Positions 42,208 through 53,920 of a stretch of DNA of 64,000 nt are shown here, in pieces. The stretch is from Niallia circulans. Lineage in GTDB: Bacteria; Bacillota; Bacilli; Bacillales; Cytobacillaceae. The position numbers and the translations under genes were made by a program. Each line of letters begins with the position of its first letter. Positions within the stretch are counted from its first letter, which is position 1. The stretch spans positions 62,001 to 126,000 of the forward strand of contig NZ_CP026031.1 in NCBI RefSeq assembly GCF_003726095.1, written 5' to 3'. The notes beneath the pieces are model-generated. The model saw only the letters and a program-made list of their open reading frames with translations. It ran no database searches and was not told where the DNA came from.

Positions 42208-43443
42208 GTGCAGATTATGAATAATATTCAATCCCATATAGAGGAGATAAAGGATGGGAATATCGTATCACCAATTGGCTATAAAGCTGCCGGTGTCCAT
42301 GCTGGACTTCGATACAATAAGAAAGATATTGGCGCAATAGTAAGTGCCGTTCCAGCAAATTGTGCCGCTGTATACACAGCAAGTCACTTTCAAGCTGCAC
42401 CATTAAAAGTAACGCAGGAATCTATTGCCAAAGAAAAACGAATTCAAGCAATTGTCGTAAATAGTGCTTGTGCAAATGCATGTACAGGGGAAAAAGGCTT
42501 AAAGGATGCCTATGAAATGAGAAAGATCATGGCCAATTATCTTCAAATAAAGGAAGAATATGTGGCAGTTTCTTCAACAGGTGTGATTGGTGAATATCTG
42601 CAAATGGATAAAATGGAAAAAGGAATTAATCAATTAATCTTTCATTCTACTCCCCAAAATGCAGAAGCATTTCAAGAAGCCATTTTAACGACTGATACAG
42701 TAATGAAAAAATGTTGCTATTCTGCAACTATTGCGGGGGTAACTGTTACGATGGGAGGAACAGCAAAGGGATCTGGCATGATTCATCCTAACATGGCAAC
42801 AATGCTTGGATTTATTACGACAGATGCAGCCATCCCATCGGAAGTTCTTCAAGCTGCGTTAAGTAAGGTGATTCCTACTACCTTTAATCAAATTACAGTA
42901 GACGGAGATACTTCTACAAATGATACAGTCCTTGTACTGGCAAATGGCATGGCAAAAAACGAACCTCTTACCGAAGAGCATCCGGATTATCCGGTCTTTG
43001 TGGAGCTTTTATCTACAACATGTGAGAGTCTGGCTAAACAGATTGCTAAAGATGGTGAAGGTGCAACAAAGCTAATTGAAGTAAAGGTTTCAGGAAGCAA
43101 TAATGACGAAGAAGCACGCATTATTGCGAAACAAATAGTAGGCTCTAATTTAGTGAAAACTGCAATTTATGGATCAGATGCTAACTGGGGAAGAATTATC
43201 ACCGCTATCGGTCAAACAAAAACAGCCGTTAATCCATCAAGAGTAGACATAGCGATTGGCGATATCCTTATGCTTAAGGAAAGTGAACCACAGTCGTTTT
43301 CAGAACAAACGGCAATCGAGTATTTAAACCAAGATTTTATTCAGATATTTGTAGATTTGCATAATGGCAAGGGCGAAGGAAAAGCCTGGGGCTGCGATTT
43401 ATCTTATGATTATGTCAAGATAAATGCCAGCTACAGAACTTGA
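42208..43443 (+). CDS. argJ: bifunctional ornithine acetyltransferase/N-acetylglutamate synthase
   Basis: Recycles the acetyl group between ornithine and glutamate. 411 residues. It self-cleaves before Thr198 in HPNMATMLGFITTDA, giving alpha and beta chains; the oxyanion pair appears in SSTGVIGE. The extreme C terminus AWGCDLSYDYVKINASYRT is the family end. GTG at 42208 follows AAGGAGG with seven nucleotides between; an ATG three codons on is an alternative. Confidence 0.95.
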   Translation: MQIMNNIQSHIEEIKDGNIVSPIGYKAAGVHAGLRYNKKDIGAIVSAVPANCAAVYTASHFQAAPLKVTQESIAKEKRIQAIVVNSACANACTGEKGLKDAYEMRKIMANYLQIKEEYVAVSSTGVIGEYLQMDKMEKGINQLIFHSTPQNAEAFQEAILTTDTVMKKCCYSATIAGVTVTMGGTAKGSGMIHPNMATMLGFITTDAAIPSEVLQAALSKVIPTTFNQITVDGDTSTNDTVLVLANGMAKNEPLTEEHPDYPVFVELLSTTCESLAKQIAKDGEGATKLIEVKVSGSNNDEEARIIAKQIVGSNLVKTAIYGSDANWGRIITAIGQTKTAVNPSRVDIAIGDILMLKESEPQSFSEQTAIEYLNQDFIQIFVDLHNGKGEGKAWGCDLSYDYVKINASYRT

Positions 43444-43455
43444 GGTGATACTGTA

Positions 43456-44229
43456 GTGAAAACCATTGTTATAAAATGTGGCGGAAGTGTAATCGATCAA
43501 CTAACATCAGAATTTTTTACTAGTTTAAAAAGGTTAAAGAATAAAGGCTATCAACTAGTTTTCGTCCATGGAGGCGGTCCTGATATCAATGAAATGCTTG
43601 ATTATTTTCAAGTGAAAGCTGCCTTTCACAATGGACTTCGTAAAACGACGAAAGAGGCGTTGGAAATAGTCGAAATGGTCCTGTCTGGCAAAACAAATCG
43701 TAAGCTTGTTCAGTTATTAAGAGAACATGATTTGAATGGGATTGGACTCAATGGAACGGATAATAATTGCATAAATGCTTCTCTTATTGATGAAGAAAAG
43801 CTTGGACTAGTCGGAGAGGTATCCCAAGTTAATATCAGGTTGCTTTCCTCCCTTTTAGAAGAAAATTTGATTCCCGTCCTAACACCATTAGGGATTACAG
43901 AAGACGGAAGAAAATTAAATATTAATGCAGATTATGTAGCATCGGCAGTTGCGAAGTATTTACATGCCGAACAATGCCTTTTTGTAACAGACGTGGCAGG
44001 AATTTTAATAGATGGAGAACTTCAAGCAAGAATGGCACAAGAGGAAATCACTCATTACATCAATACTGGACAGATCAATGGAGGCATGATTCCGAAGGTT
44101 ACCTCTGCTATCGCAGCACTGGAAAGTGGGTTAAATAGTGTCATGATTATATCAGGAAAAAAACAGTTTTTTGATGGTGAAGAATTAATCGGAACAAAAA
44201 TTGTTGTGAAAGAAGGGATTGTAGAATGA
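43456..44229 (+). CDS. argB: acetylglutamate kinase
   Basis: Phosphorylates N-acetylglutamate. 257 residues. KCGGS (8-12) binds ATP phosphate, FVHGGGPDIN binds substrate, and NINADYVASAVAKYLHAEQC and INGGMIPKVTSAIAAL are conserved family segments. It lacks the N-terminal extension of arginine-inhibited kinases. GTG start after GAGGTGATACTGTA; overlaps argD by 4 nt. Confidence 0.95.
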   Translation: MKTIVIKCGGSVIDQLTSEFFTSLKRLKNKGYQLVFVHGGGPDINEMLDYFQVKAAFHNGLRKTTKEALEIVEMVLSGKTNRKLVQLLREHDLNGIGLNGTDNNCINASLIDEEKLGLVGEVSQVNIRLLSSLLEENLIPVLTPLGITEDGRKLNINADYVASAVAKYLHAEQCLFVTDVAGILIDGELQARMAQEEITHYINTGQINGGMIPKVTSAIAALESGLNSVMIISGKKQFFDGEELIGTKIVVKEGIVE

Positions 44230-45383
44230 GTCATTTATTCCCAACCTACTCAAAATGGGAAATAGAGCCAGAATCTGCACAGGGGAGTTATTTGTATAGT
44301 AAAAATGGTGGCGTTTATTTAGATTTTACTTCAGGAATAGGAGTATGTAATTTAGGGCATTGCCATCCAGAAGTAAAAGATGCTGTTGAACAACAGTTAA
44401 ATAAATTTTGGCATGTTTCGAATCTTTTTCCATTAGAAGTGCAGGAAAAGGCAGCAGAAATATTGACGAAGGCATCAGGGTTAGATCTTGTTTTCTTTGC
44501 GAATAGTGGGGCAGAGGCAAATGAGGCAGCCATTAAACTAGCTAGAAAAGCAACAGGAAAAACAAAAATTCTTACTTTCCAGCAATCCTTTCATGGCAGA
44601 ACCTTTGCAACAATGTCAGCAACAGGTCAGGATAAAATAAAGCAAGGCTATGGACCGATGCTGGAGACATTTGAGTATATTCCATTTAACGATTTAAATG
44701 CATTAAAAGAACAATTAACAGAAGACGTAGCTGCCGTAATGCTTGAAATAGTACAAGGAGAAGGCGGTATATATGTAGCTTCTCAAGAATTTTTACAAGG
44801 TGTTGAAGCAATTTGCAAAGAAAAGGGTGTCTTGCTGCTAATTGATGAAATTCAAACAGGAATGGGTAGAACAGGAAAAGCTTTTGCCTTTCAACACTTT
44901 GGTATTAAACCTGATATTATTAGTGTGGCAAAAGGAATGGCAAATGGAATTCCAACAGGAGCTATTGTGGCAGATGGAAAGCTAAAGGAGTTCTTTGGTC
45001 CAGGAAGCCATGGCACCACATTTGGAGGGAATCCTTTAGCGATGGCAGCAGCTGTTAAAACGATGGAAATAATCTTTGAACCAGCTTTCTTAGAAGAAGT
45101 AAAGAAAAAAAGTGAATGGGTATTTAGCCTTTTAAAAGAAAAATTAGCCGGAAATCAACATGTAAAGGACATTCGAGGTTTAGGATTGATGATTGGAATT
45201 GAATTGGATATACCCGTTGCTTCGATATTAGGAGAATTAAGAAGAGAAGGCTTAATCGTTTTAAATGCTGGGGAAAAGGTTATACGTTTATTGCCAAGTC
45301 TTAATACTTCACAGGAAGATTTTATTAAGGGAATGGAAATAATACAAAAAAGTTTAAATATTCATGCAAAAGTAACAATCTAA
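44226..45383 (+). CDS. argD: acetylornithine aminotransferase
   Basis: PLP-dependent transaminase, 385 residues, making N-acetylornithine. The PLP lysine is Lys236 in SVAKGMANG, NSGAEANEAAIKLARK binds the phosphate, and LLIDEIQTGMGRTG carries the conserved aspartate. ATGA overlap with argB. 78 nt separate it from carA. Confidence 0.95.
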   Translation: MSHLFPTYSKWEIEPESAQGSYLYSKNGGVYLDFTSGIGVCNLGHCHPEVKDAVEQQLNKFWHVSNLFPLEVQEKAAEILTKASGLDLVFFANSGAEANEAAIKLARKATGKTKILTFQQSFHGRTFATMSATGQDKIKQGYGPMLETFEYIPFNDLNALKEQLTEDVAAVMLEIVQGEGGIYVASQEFLQGVEAICKEKGVLLLIDEIQTGMGRTGKAFAFQHFGIKPDIISVAKGMANGIPTGAIVADGKLKEFFGPGSHGTTFGGNPLAMAAAVKTMEIIFEPAFLEEVKKKSEWVFSLLKEKLAGNQHVKDIRGLGLMIGIELDIPVASILGELRREGLIVLNAGEKVIRLLPSLNTSQEDFIKGMEIIQKSLNIHAKVTI

Positions 45384-45461
45384 CATGTATTTTTTTGCAT
45401 GATGATGTATAATTATAAGAAATAAAGAGTAACTATACATTCATTATAGAGGTGTTAACAA

Positions 45462-46544
45462 ATGGAAGGTTATCTTCACTTAAGCAATGGTGTGAAATAT
45501 AAAGGTGAGTTCGTTACAACTAGCGATGCCAAAGAAATAAAGGGAGAAATCGTATTTTTCACTGGAATGACAGGATATCAGGAAGTACTAACAGATCCCT
45601 CCTATAAAGATCAAATTATTGTTTTTACGTACCCGTTAATTGGAAACTATGGCATAAACAAAGAAGATTTTGAAAGTAAAAAGCCACATGTTGCAGGAGT
45701 TATTGTATATGAATCGAATAGTGACGCATTCCATTATCAAGCTGAATATTCCTTACAGCAATATTTAAATAAATGGAATATTCCAATGCTAGCACATGTT
45801 GATACCCGTTCTATTGTAAAAAATATAAGACAATCTGGTTCTATGCCTGCCGTTATCACAGGAGAAAAAGAGATTTCCATCCCTGCATTTTCTTTAAAGG
45901 AGGATGTCAAAGTAGCAAAGGTTTCGGAAATGAACTTTCAAACGTATGGACAGGGTGAATATCATATTGTCCTTGTTGATTTTGGAAAAAAGGAAAGTAT
46001 GTTAACAGCATTATTAGAGCGTGAGTGTAAAGTCACGGTTGTTCCCTATAATACACCATTTACTAGCATTAAATCACTGCAGCCTGATGGCATTCTCTTA
46101 TCAAATGGACCTGGGAATCCAAAGGAGTTAATCAGTATTTTACCAACGATTAAAGCGATGATTAAGCATTACCCAACTCTTGGTATTTGTTTAGGACATC
46201 AGCTTGCAGCATTAGCTTTAGGGGCAGAAACTACCAAACTATCATTTGGACATAGAGGAGCCAATCATCCTGTAATGGATCGGAAGAAAAAGAAAGTGAT
46301 TATGTCCTCTCAAAATCATAGCTATGTAGTAAAAGAAGAAAGTCTATCTGCTACAGGTTGTGAAGCAAGATTTTATAATCTTCACGATGGATCAGTAGAA
46401 GGGCTGTCTCACAGCATTTATCCACTGCAAACGGTACAGTTTCATCCAGAGGCAAATCCAGGTCCTTCAGAAGGATGTTATATATTTGATGAATTTATAG
46501 AAAATGTTAAAGCAAATAATGGGAGAGTTTTCGCATATGCCTAA
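45462..46544 (+). CDS. carA: carbamoyl-phosphate synthase, arginine-specific, small chain
   Basis: Glutaminase subunit supplying ammonia to CarB. 360 residues. The N-terminal CPSase domain begins YLHLSNGVKYKGEF; the class I amidotransferase triad is Cys243 (GICLGHQ), His328 and Glu330 (QFHPEANPGP). Being inside the arginine operon marks it as the arginine-specific form (B. subtilis carA), distinct from pyrAA. The ATG has only a GAGGTGTTAACA site. It overlaps carB by 8 nt. Confidence 0.95.
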   Translation: MEGYLHLSNGVKYKGEFVTTSDAKEIKGEIVFFTGMTGYQEVLTDPSYKDQIIVFTYPLIGNYGINKEDFESKKPHVAGVIVYESNSDAFHYQAEYSLQQYLNKWNIPMLAHVDTRSIVKNIRQSGSMPAVITGEKEISIPAFSLKEDVKVAKVSEMNFQTYGQGEYHIVLVDFGKKESMLTALLERECKVTVVPYNTPFTSIKSLQPDGILLSNGPGNPKELISILPTIKAMIKHYPTLGICLGHQLAALALGAETTKLSFGHRGANHPVMDRKKKKVIMSSQNHSYVVKEESLSATGCEARFYNLHDGSVEGLSHSIYPLQTVQFHPEANPGPSEGCYIFDEFIENVKANNGRVFAYA

Positions 46545-49500
46545 AGACACGACGATAAAAACCATACTTGTAATAGGATCAGGACCAATTGTAATTGGTC
46601 AGGCAGCTGAATTTGATTATGCTGGCACACAAGCATGCATGGCTTTGAAAGAAGAAGGATATAAAGTCATCCTTGTAAATAATAATCCGGCTACGATAAT
46701 GACAGATGAAACTTTTGCTGATTCGATTTATTTTGAACCATTGACAGTAGATGTATTAGAAAAGGTTATTCAAAAAGAAAAGCCTGATGGAATTCTTGCT
46801 ACTTTAGGAGGTCAAACGGGATTAAATCTGGCATTTCAATTAAGTGAACAAGGCATCTTAGAAAAGTATCAAGTGAAATTGCTGGGAAGCTCTATTGAAT
46901 CAATCAAAAAGGGAGAAGATAGAGAAGCATTTAGAGAATTAATGTATCAATTAAATGAACCAGTACCAGAAAGTAAAATTGTGCATAAAGTCGATGAAGC
47001 GATAGAATTTGCAAATGAAATTGGCTTTCCTATCATTGTTCGTCCTGCCTATACCTTAGGTGGAACAGGCGGTGGTATCGCTGGGGATATGGAAGAATTC
47101 ATTAGTCTAGTATCTGGCGGTTTGAAGGAAAGTGCCATTGGTCAATGCTTAGTGGAAAGAAGTATTGCTGGCTTTAAGGAAGTAGAATATGAGGTAATGC
47201 GTGATAGTATGAATACATGTATTACCATTTGCAATATGGAAAACATCGATCCAGTCGGAATTCACACGGGGGATAGTATCGTTATTGCTCCGTCTCAAAC
47301 ATTAACAGATGTAGAATATCAAATGCTTCGTTCTGCTTCTATTAAAATCATTTCCGCCCTAGGAATTATAGGTGGATGCAATATCCAATTTGCATTAGAT
47401 CCGAACAGTAAGAAATATTATTTAATTGAAGTAAATCCAAGGGTGAGTAGATCATCCGCCCTTGCATCAAAAGCTACTGGGTATCCGATTGCTAGAATGG
47501 CTGCAAAACTGGCAGTTGGTTATTGTCTCAATGAGCTAATTAATCCAGTAACAGGAGATACATTTGCAAGCTTTGAACCGGCATTAGATTATGTCGTAGT
47601 AAAAATACCAAAGTGGCCATTTGATAAATTTCCTACTGTATCAAGAAAACTCGGCACGCAAATGAAGGCGACAGGAGAAGTAATGGGAATAGACCGCAAT
47701 CTGGAGCGGGCCTTGCTAAAAGCAATCCATTCTCTTGAGATAAAAGGAAATGATTTAATTCTTCGAGAATTAAAAGATATGTCAGTGGAAGTATTATACG
47801 AGAAAATGCTGGAACAAACGGATGAAAGATTTTTTATCATTTTAGAACTAATTAGGAAAGAGGAACCAATTGCTAAAATACATGATTTAACAAAAATCGA
47901 TTTATTCTTCCTTCATCGATTTAAAAGATTGATTGAGATGGAGAAAGAAATATTCCATACTTCCCTCCAAACAGTAACAAAAGAGAGTTTGCTGCAATGG
48001 AAAGAAAAAGGGTTTAGTGATGCTTTCTTAGCAAATGCGTGGAATTGCTTTGAAAAAGAGGTAAGAGAAAAACGCAAACAGTTACAAGTGATGCCTATTT
48101 ATAAAATGGTTGATACTTGTGCAGCAGAATTTAAAGCAAAAACTAATTACTACTATTCCAGCTATTATGGTGAAAATGAGCAAAATAAAAGTGCTAAACG
48201 AAAAGTACTTGTTATCGGCAGTGGTCCCATCAGAATTGGTCAAGGAATAGAGTTCGACTATTGCTCGGTTCATGGCGTATTTGCCTTAAAAGATGAAGGT
48301 CTGGAAACAATCCTTATTAATAATAATCCAGAGACCGTGAGTACAGATTTTGCCACGGCAGATCGTTTGTATTTTGAACCATTAAGCGTGGAAGATATTA
48401 TGAATGTTATCGAATCAGAAGGGATAGAAGATGTCATTGTCCAATTAGGAGGTCAAACTGCTCTTAATGTAGCAAAAGAACTGGAATCCTATGGTGTCCA
48501 TATACTTGGAACAAACAGTGACACAATCGATGTTTTAGAAGATAGAGATTTATTTTATAAGCTATTGGAAGAAGAAGATATTCCTCATATCCAAGGAGAT
48601 AACGCAGAAAATGAGCAGCAGGTTATTGCTTCAGTCAAGAAGATAGGCTATCCAGTTCTTATCCGTCCATCTTATGTGATTGGCGGCAAGGGAATGGAAC
48701 GGATAAATAATGAAGCAGAATTACAATCCTATTTACGAACGGATGTACCTTACCCTGTCCTTGTTGATCAGTTTATGGAAGCTTCAGAAGCAGAGTTGGA
48801 CTTAGCAACAGATGGAATCGATATTTGTGTCCCGACGATTATGGAACATATCGAGAAAACGGGCGTACATTCGGGAGATAGTTTATCTATATTGCCTGCT
48901 AAAAATTTATCAGTAAGCGTAAAAGAAAAAATGATCACTTACGCAAAAAAAATTGTTCAGCATACAGGCTATAAAGGACTAATGAACATCCAGTATATTA
49001 TCAATAAAGAAGAGGTATATGTATTGGAAGTAAATCCTCGCGCTAGTCGAACAGTACCGATTGTAAGCAAAGTAACTGGTGTACCATTAGTACAAATTGC
49101 GACAAAAATATTGCTTGGGAAATATACATTGACTGAAAAAGAAAAAACATATTCGGATGATATAGAATTTACTTGTATTAAGTATCCTGTTTATTCCAAT
49201 TATGCTTTAAAAGGGCTAGATTCTAAATTGGGACCAGAAATGCGTTCTACAGGAGAAGGCATTGCACTTGCAGAAACGGTAGAAGATGCGTTGAGAAAAG
49301 TATTTCACCCTACTTTAAAGAAAATGCCAAAACAGGAGATGAAAATTGTTTTAAAAACAACAGAAGATCTAGCAGATCTTTATGAAAAAGCAGACCAAGT
49401 CCAATTATCAGTTGAAATCGCTGATAGCCAGACTGTCGAATCGTTATTAGCAGATAAGAGTACAGTTGCCTTTTATAATCCAACAAACTTACAAGAAGAT

Positions 49501-49659
49501 CGACAATCTCGCGAATTAGCAACGAGAAATCGTATTATTACCTTCACGCAAAAAGAAAGTCTCGAAGCATTTATTTCCTCTTTTAAAGGAAAAGACATAA
49601 CCGTTCATTCGATTCAGGAATGGCATACAAATATAAGAAAAGGAGTGAGTACAGTATGA
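46537..49659 (+). CDS. carB: carbamoyl-phosphate synthase, arginine-specific, large chain
   Basis: Synthetase of 1040 residues with two homologous ATP-grasp halves (about 1-400 and 550-930). The paired start motifs [19 protein letters not shown] and [19 protein letters not shown] show the internal duplication; [14 protein letters not shown] and [14 protein letters not shown] are the ATP-grasp loops. A frame extension of 11 codons is possible, but ATG 46537 gives the correct N terminus. The C-terminal allosteric domain (after about 940) is short and weakly conserved, as in arginine-type enzymes. Overlaps argF by 4 nt. Confidence 0.95.
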   Translation: MPKDTTIKTILVIGSGPIVIGQAAEFDYAGTQACMALKEEGYKVILVNNNPATIMTDETFADSIYFEPLTVDVLEKVIQKEKPDGILATLGGQTGLNLAFQLSEQGILEKYQVKLLGSSIESIKKGEDREAFRELMYQLNEPVPESKIVHKVDEAIEFANEIGFPIIVRPAYTLGGTGGGIAGDMEEFISLVSGGLKESAIGQCLVERSIAGFKEVEYEVMRDSMNTCITICNMENIDPVGIHTGDSIVIAPSQTLTDVEYQMLRSASIKIISALGIIGGCNIQFALDPNSKKYYLIEVNPRVSRSSALASKATGYPIARMAAKLAVGYCLNELINPVTGDTFASFEPALDYVVVKIPKWPFDKFPTVSRKLGTQMKATGEVMGIDRNLERALLKAIHSLEIKGNDLILRELKDMSVEVLYEKMLEQTDERFFIILELIRKEEPIAKIHDLTKIDLFFLHRFKRLIEMEKEIFHTSLQTVTKESLLQWKEKGFSDAFLANAWNCFEKEVREKRKQLQVMPIYKMVDTCAAEFKAKTNYYYSSYYGENEQNKSAKRKVLVIGSGPIRIGQGIEFDYCSVHGVFALKDEGLETILINNNPETVSTDFATADRLYFEPLSVEDIMNVIESEGIEDVIVQLGGQTALNVAKELESYGVHILGTNSDTIDVLEDRDLFYKLLEEEDIPHIQGDNAENEQQVIASVKKIGYPVLIRPSYVIGGKGMERINNEAELQSYLRTDVPYPVLVDQFMEASEAELDLATDGIDICVPTIMEHIEKTGVHSGDSLSILPAKNLSVSVKEKMITYAKKIVQHTGYKGLMNIQYIINKEEVYVLEVNPRASRTVPIVSKVTGVPLVQIATKILLGKYTLTEKEKTYSDDIEFTCIKYPVYSNYALKGLDSKLGPEMRSTGEGIALAETVEDALRKVFHPTLKKMPKQEMKIVLKTTEDLADLYEKADQVQLSVEIADSQTVESLLADKSTVAFYNPTNLQEDRQSRELATRNRIITFTQKESLEAFISSFKGKDITVHSIQEWHTNIRKGVSTV

Positions 49660-50603
49660 TGATTACATCTAATCTAGATTTAAAGGGAAAAGATTTATTA
49701 ACATTGGCTGACTATTCAAAAGAAACAATCCTTGAATTATTAGATAAGGCGAAGGCAATAAAAGAATCACACTTAAAGGGAGAAATAATAGCCCCTCTAA
49801 AAGGAAAGACATTAGGAATGATTTTTGAGAAATCATCAACGCGAACAAGAGTCTCCTTTGAAGCGGGGATGACTCAGCTCGGAGGGCATGCACTATATTT
49901 AAATAGTCGAGATCTGCAAATTGGCAGAGGGGAAACTATATCAGACACCGCAAAAGTGTTATCCCAATATGTAGATGCCATTATGATACGTACTTTTTCT
50001 CATGATATTGTCGAAGAATTAGCAGAGCATGCAACCATACCTATTATCAACGGATTAACGGACTTATATCATCCATGTCAAGCATTAGCAGATTTACTTA
50101 CTTTATTGGAAGTAAAAGGGAGTTTGGAAGGTCTAAAGCTTGCGTATATCGGGGACGGAAATAATGTGGCTCATTCTTTACTTATCGCTTGCTCGAAAGT
50201 AGGAGTCGATATTTCCATTGCGACACCACCAAATTATGAAGTCGATAAAAAAGTGGCGGAACTTGCCTATTCTTTTGCAAAAATAAGTGGCAGTAAAATT
50301 GTCCTTACTCATAATCCTATAGAAGCTGTTCGGGAGGCCGATGCTATCTACTCAGATGTATGGACCAGTATGGGGCAAGAAGCGGAAAATGAGCAGCGTT
50401 TAAAAGATTTCCAAGGCTTTCAAATTAATGCAGAATTAGTGAGCCATGCAAAATCGGATTACATTTTTTTACACTGTTTACCAGCCCATCGTGAAGAAGA
50501 AGTAACATCAGAAATTATCGATGGAAGTCATTCCTACGTCTTTCAGCAGGCCGGCAATAGATTACATGCACAAAAGGCATTATTGGTGGAAATTTTAAAA
50601 TAA
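49656..50603 (+). CDS. argF: ornithine carbamoyltransferase
   Basis: Makes citrulline from ornithine and carbamoyl phosphate. 315 residues. [13 protein letters not shown] binds carbamoyl phosphate, [11 protein letters not shown] and [16 protein letters not shown] carry the ornithine-side histidine and cysteine. ATG 49656 after AAAGGAGTGAGTACAGT; an adjacent second ATG is equivalent. Anabolic type, last gene of the operon, ending in a strong terminator. Confidence 0.95.
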   Translation: MMITSNLDLKGKDLLTLADYSKETILELLDKAKAIKESHLKGEIIAPLKGKTLGMIFEKSSTRTRVSFEAGMTQLGGHALYLNSRDLQIGRGETISDTAKVLSQYVDAIMIRTFSHDIVEELAEHATIPIINGLTDLYHPCQALADLLTLLEVKGSLEGLKLAYIGDGNNVAHSLLIACSKVGVDISIATPPNYEVDKKVAELAYSFAKISGSKIVLTHNPIEAVREADAIYSDVWTSMGQEAENEQRLKDFQGFQINAELVSHAKSDYIFLHCLPAHREEEVTSEIIDGSHSYVFQQAGNRLHAQKALLVEILK

Positions 50604-50610
50604 TTTTTGT

Positions 50611-50650
50611 GAAGACTGTTAACAGATACATGTTTGTTAACAGTCTTTTT
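50611..50650 (+). terminator. terminator of the arginine operon
   Basis: AAGACTGTTAACA (50611-50623) pairs with TGTTAACAGTCTT (50634-50646) and Ts follow. Confidence 0.9.
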
Positions 50651-50840
50651 AGTTTTTTTTATAGGTATGTACTTATAGCATGCTCGAATGAAAATGTATT
50701 TATCTAATAAAAAGCCAGTCATTATTTTCCGTAATGTTCACTTTGAAAAAAGGTAATACTAATAAGCAGTTAAGTAACACGTTTTTTGCTTCGTGTTTAC
50801 TTAGCATTTGAATTGGTAATGGATAAAGGAGGAGTTTATT

Positions 50841-51020
50841 TTGGGTCAAAATAGACAGTTTCGTCCAGGGCAAAAGGCACCAAACAATGGATTGTATATA
50901 GAAATTGGTGAAACCGGAAGTAACGTAAATAATCCTCAAATGCTAAAACTGAAAGCTGGAGACCGCTTTCCAGAAACATCGAATCATAATCGATTATGGA
51001 CATATCAAAGAAAACCATAA
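50841..51020 (+). CDS. yjzC: small conserved protein YjzC
   Basis: 59 residues, the length of B. subtilis YjzC, hydrophilic: GQNRQFRPGQKAPNNGLYIE, then KAGDRFPETSNHNRLWTYQR. TTG start after AAAGGAGGAGTTTATT. It sits after argF exactly as in B. subtilis. Function unknown. Confidence 0.88.
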   Translation: MGQNRQFRPGQKAPNNGLYIEIGETGSNVNNPQMLKLKAGDRFPETSNHNRLWTYQRKP

Positions 51021-51035
51021 TAAGGTAACCCCAAT

Positions 51036-51065
51036 ATTATACGATGATACCAATACTCGTATAAT
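51036..51065. other. hairpin after yjzC
   Basis: ATTATACGA (51036-51044) and TCGTATAAT (51057-51065) form a perfect 9-bp stem. No T-run follows; possible terminator or processing site. Confidence 0.45.
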
Positions 51066-51072
51066 GATTTAA

Positions 51073-51163
51073 AAAGGGATTTCTCTAAAGAGTCTGCTTC
51101 ATGATGATTATCTCCTTGAGATCATTGTTTTGAATATACTCTTTGTCCAAGAGAGATCCCTTT
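51073..51163. other. long imperfect hairpin (91 bp) between yjzC and clpB
   Basis: AAAGGGATTTCTCT (51073-51086) pairs with AGAGAGATCCCTTT (51150-51163), AAAGAGT (51087-51093) with ACTCTTT (51138-51144), and an inner ATGATTATCTC/GAGATCAT stem caps it. It ends at the -35 of clpB, so it is not part of the clpB transcript made from that promoter. It may end the yjzC transcript, or be the remains of a small inverted-repeat element. Confidence 0.55.
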
Positions 51164-51214
51164 ACATATGGATAAATTATACTATAATAAAAACAAAGGT
51201 CAAAAAAGGTCAAA
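51161..51214 (+). promoter_or_regulatory. clpB promoter with CtsR operator
   Basis: TTTACA (51161-51166), 16 bp, TATAAT (51183-51188), then the exact CtsR heptad pair GGTCAAA-AAA-GGTCAAA at 51198-51214. The operator lies over the expected transcription start, so clpB is repressed by CtsR and released by heat. Confidence 0.88.
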
Positions 51215-51230
51215 AAAGGAGTCTTGTAAA

Positions 51231-53831
51231 ATGAACGTAGAGCAGATGACAGAAAGAGTCCAATTAGCCATAACTGAAGCACAATCCCTTGCAAGAAAAG
51301 AAAGTCATCAAGAAATAGATGATATTCATTTATTTATGGCAATTCTTCATCAACAGGATAATTTAATGACGGCCATTTTAAACAAGTTACAAAAAGATCC
51401 AAATAGAGTGAGCGATAAATTAGCGGAAGAATTAAAGAAAAAGCCACAAGTATCATTTAGTGGTTCTCAACAAGGTACGGTATATATAACTGCTGGTTTG
51501 CAGCAGCTTTTAATGAAAGCAGAAGAAGAGATGCGGGAATGGGAAGATGAATACTTATCTGTAGAGCATCTTATACTGTCAGCCTATAAAGTAGAATCCT
51601 CTGCAATAGGAAGAATATTGAAAGAGGAAGATATTTCATTAGCGGAAATAAAGAAAGTAATAAAAGAGATAAGGGGGACACAGAGAGTGACAAGCAAAAA
51701 TCCCGAAGCGACATATGAAGTACTTAGTAAATATGGACGAGACTTAGTAGAAGAAGTAAAGTTGGGCAAGCTTGACCCAGTGATTGGTCGTGATAATGAA
51801 ATTCGTAATGTAATCCGTATACTATCAAGAAAGACCAAAAATAATCCTGTTTTAATTGGGGAACCGGGAGTGGGAAAAACGGCTATTGTAGAAGGTTTAG
51901 CACAAAGGATCGTTCGAAAAGATGTCCCAGAAGGCCTAAAAGATAAAACTATTTTTTCTTTAGATATGGGGGCATTAGTAGCAGGAGCCAAATTTAGAGG
52001 CGAATTTGAAGAACGTTTAAAAGCTGTTTTACAAGAAGTGAAAAATAGTGATGGCAGAATCATTTTATTTATTGATGAATTGCATACAATTGTCGGGGCA
52101 GGAAAAACAGATGGTGCAATGGATGCAGGAAATATGCTTAAACCGATGCTGGCAAGAGGAGAGCTTCACTGTATTGGTGCCACAACATTAGATGAACATC
52201 GTCAATATATTGAAAAAGATCCTGCACTTGAACGCCGCTTTCAGCAGGTTTTAGTCTCAGAGCCGACAGTGGAAGATACGATTGCTATACTAAGAGGACT
52301 CAAAGAAAGATTTGAAATTCATCATGGTGTAAATATTCAAGATCGTTCTATTATTGCAGCTGCAACTTTATCGGACAGGTATATAACAGAACGCTTCTTG
52401 CCGGATAAAGCTATCGATTTAATAGACGAAGCTTGCGCGATGATTCGTACAGAAATCGATTCGATGCCAATTGAAATAGATGAACTAACAAGAAAAATTA
52501 TGCAGCTTGAAATTGAGGAAGCGGCATTGCATGGAGAAGAGGATGAGCAAAGTAAAGCGAGACTTGCGGTTATTGCAAAGGAATTAGCTAATCACAGAGA
52601 ACGTTCTAATGTCTTAAAAGCAAAATGGCAGCAGGAAAAGGATGCTTTACAATCCATCCATGAGAAAAAAGAACAGCTTGAACGAAAAAAGAGAGAGTTA
52701 GAGGATGCAGAAAATAATTATGATTTAAATAAAGCAGCTGAGCTAAGACATGGCAGCATTCCAAAATTAGAAAAAGAAATTAAGAAGATGGAAGAAAAGA
52801 TAAAACAAGGACAAGAGAACCGTCTCCTTCGAGAAGAAGTGACAGAAGAGGAAATTGCCAATATTGTTGCAAGGTGGACTGGGATTCCTGTATCCAAGCT
52901 AGTGGAGAAAGAGAGAGAAAAATTATTACGCTTAGAAGCAATTCTGCAAGAAAGAGTGGTTGGCCAAGCAGAGGCAGTGCAGTTAGTCAGTGATGCAGTA
53001 TTAAGAGCGAGAGCAGGAATAAAAGACCCAAACAGACCAATTGGCTCCTTCTTATTTTTGGGACCTACAGGTGTTGGGAAAACGGAACTTGCAAAAACCT
53101 TAGCGGCAACGCTTTTTGATAGTGAAGAGCAAATGATTCGTATCGATATGTCCGAGTATATGGAAAAACATGCTGTGTCTCGTTTAATCGGTGCTCCTCC
53201 AGGATATATAGGCTATGAAGAAGGGGGACAATTAACAGAAGCAATCAGAAGAAAACCATATTCTGTTGTCCTATTAGATGAAGTAGAGAAAGCTCATCCA
53301 GAAGTATTCAATATTCTGCTTCAAGTTCTTGATGATGGCAGGATTACAGATTCGAGAGGACGAACAGTGGACTTTAAAAATACAGTCATCATCATGACAT
53401 CCAATATTGGTTCCCATCTTTTATTAGAAACGGGAGAAGCAGAGGAAATACCCGAAGTAATAAGAGAAGGCGTTATGAATCAATTAAATGGACATTTTAG
53501 ACCAGAATTTTTAAACAGAATTGATGAAGTTATTTTATTCAAACCATTATCACTCGGAAATATTAAAGATATAGTATCCAAGCTAGTTGTTCAATTACAA
53601 GCACGCCTTACAGATCAGCATATCACTATTGATATGACGGAAAAGGCGAAAGAATTTGTTGCAAGAAATGGATTTGATCCAAAATTTGGAGCAAGACCAC
53701 TTCGTAGATATTTACAGAAAACAATTGAAACACTGCTGGCAAAAGATATAATTGCTGGTAAAGTAAAAGAAAATGATCATGTCTTAATTGATGAAGAAGA
53801 GGAACAAATAATTTTAAAACATACTTTGTAA
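51231..53831 (+). CDS. clpB: ATP-dependent disaggregase ClpB
   Basis: Cytoplasmic AAA+ disaggregase working with DnaK, 866 residues. The Clp N-domain is at about 1-145; the first AAA module has Walker A GEPGVGKT (210-217); the coiled-coil middle domain is at about 405-530 (long charged helices); the second has GPTGVGKT (611-618); the C-terminal D2-small domain follows. Aromatic pore loops are in [12 protein letters not shown] and [10 protein letters not shown] 21-codon upstream extension overlaps the promoter and CtsR box, so ATG 51231 is right. B. subtilis 168 lacks clpB; other bacilli carry it. Confidence 0.96.
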   Translation: MNVEQMTERVQLAITEAQSLARKESHQEIDDIHLFMAILHQQDNLMTAILNKLQKDPNRVSDKLAEELKKKPQVSFSGSQQGTVYITAGLQQLLMKAEEEMREWEDEYLSVEHLILSAYKVESSAIGRILKEEDISLAEIKKVIKEIRGTQRVTSKNPEATYEVLSKYGRDLVEEVKLGKLDPVIGRDNEIRNVIRILSRKTKNNPVLIGEPGVGKTAIVEGLAQRIVRKDVPEGLKDKTIFSLDMGALVAGAKFRGEFEERLKAVLQEVKNSDGRIILFIDELHTIVGAGKTDGAMDAGNMLKPMLARGELHCIGATTLDEHRQYIEKDPALERRFQQVLVSEPTVEDTIAILRGLKERFEIHHGVNIQDRSIIAAATLSDRYITERFLPDKAIDLIDEACAMIRTEIDSMPIEIDELTRKIMQLEIEEAALHGEEDEQSKARLAVIAKELANHRERSNVLKAKWQQEKDALQSIHEKKEQLERKKRELEDAENNYDLNKAAELRHGSIPKLEKEIKKMEEKIKQGQENRLLREEVTEEEIANIVARWTGIPVSKLVEKEREKLLRLEAILQERVVGQAEAVQLVSDAVLRARAGIKDPNRPIGSFLFLGPTGVGKTELAKTLAATLFDSEEQMIRIDMSEYMEKHAVSRLIGAPPGYIGYEEGGQLTEAIRRKPYSVVLLDEVEKAHPEVFNILLQVLDDGRITDSRGRTVDFKNTVIIMTSNIGSHLLLETGEAEEIPEVIREGVMNQLNGHFRPEFLNRIDEVILFKPLSLGNIKDIVSKLVVQLQARLTDQHITIDMTEKAKEFVARNGFDPKFGARPLRRYLQKTIETLLAKDIIAGKVKENDHVLIDEEEEQIILKHTL

Positions 53832-53857
53832 TTTTCGACTATTAAGTGTTTGTAACA

Positions 53858-53907
53858 GCCTGAATACAATTGGACAAACGAGTAAATATTTGTATTCAGG
53901 CATGTTT
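53858..53907 (+). terminator. terminator of clpB
   Basis: GCCTGAATACAA (53858-53869) pairs perfectly with TTGTATTCAGGC (53890-53901); TTTTT comes shortly after. Confidence 0.8.
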
Positions 53908-53920
53908 TTATGGCTGCAAT

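Noticed and set aside
51584..52063. 159-codon minus-strand frame inside clpB
   Set aside because: Antisense shadow of a highly conserved AAA+ domain; no ribosome site.
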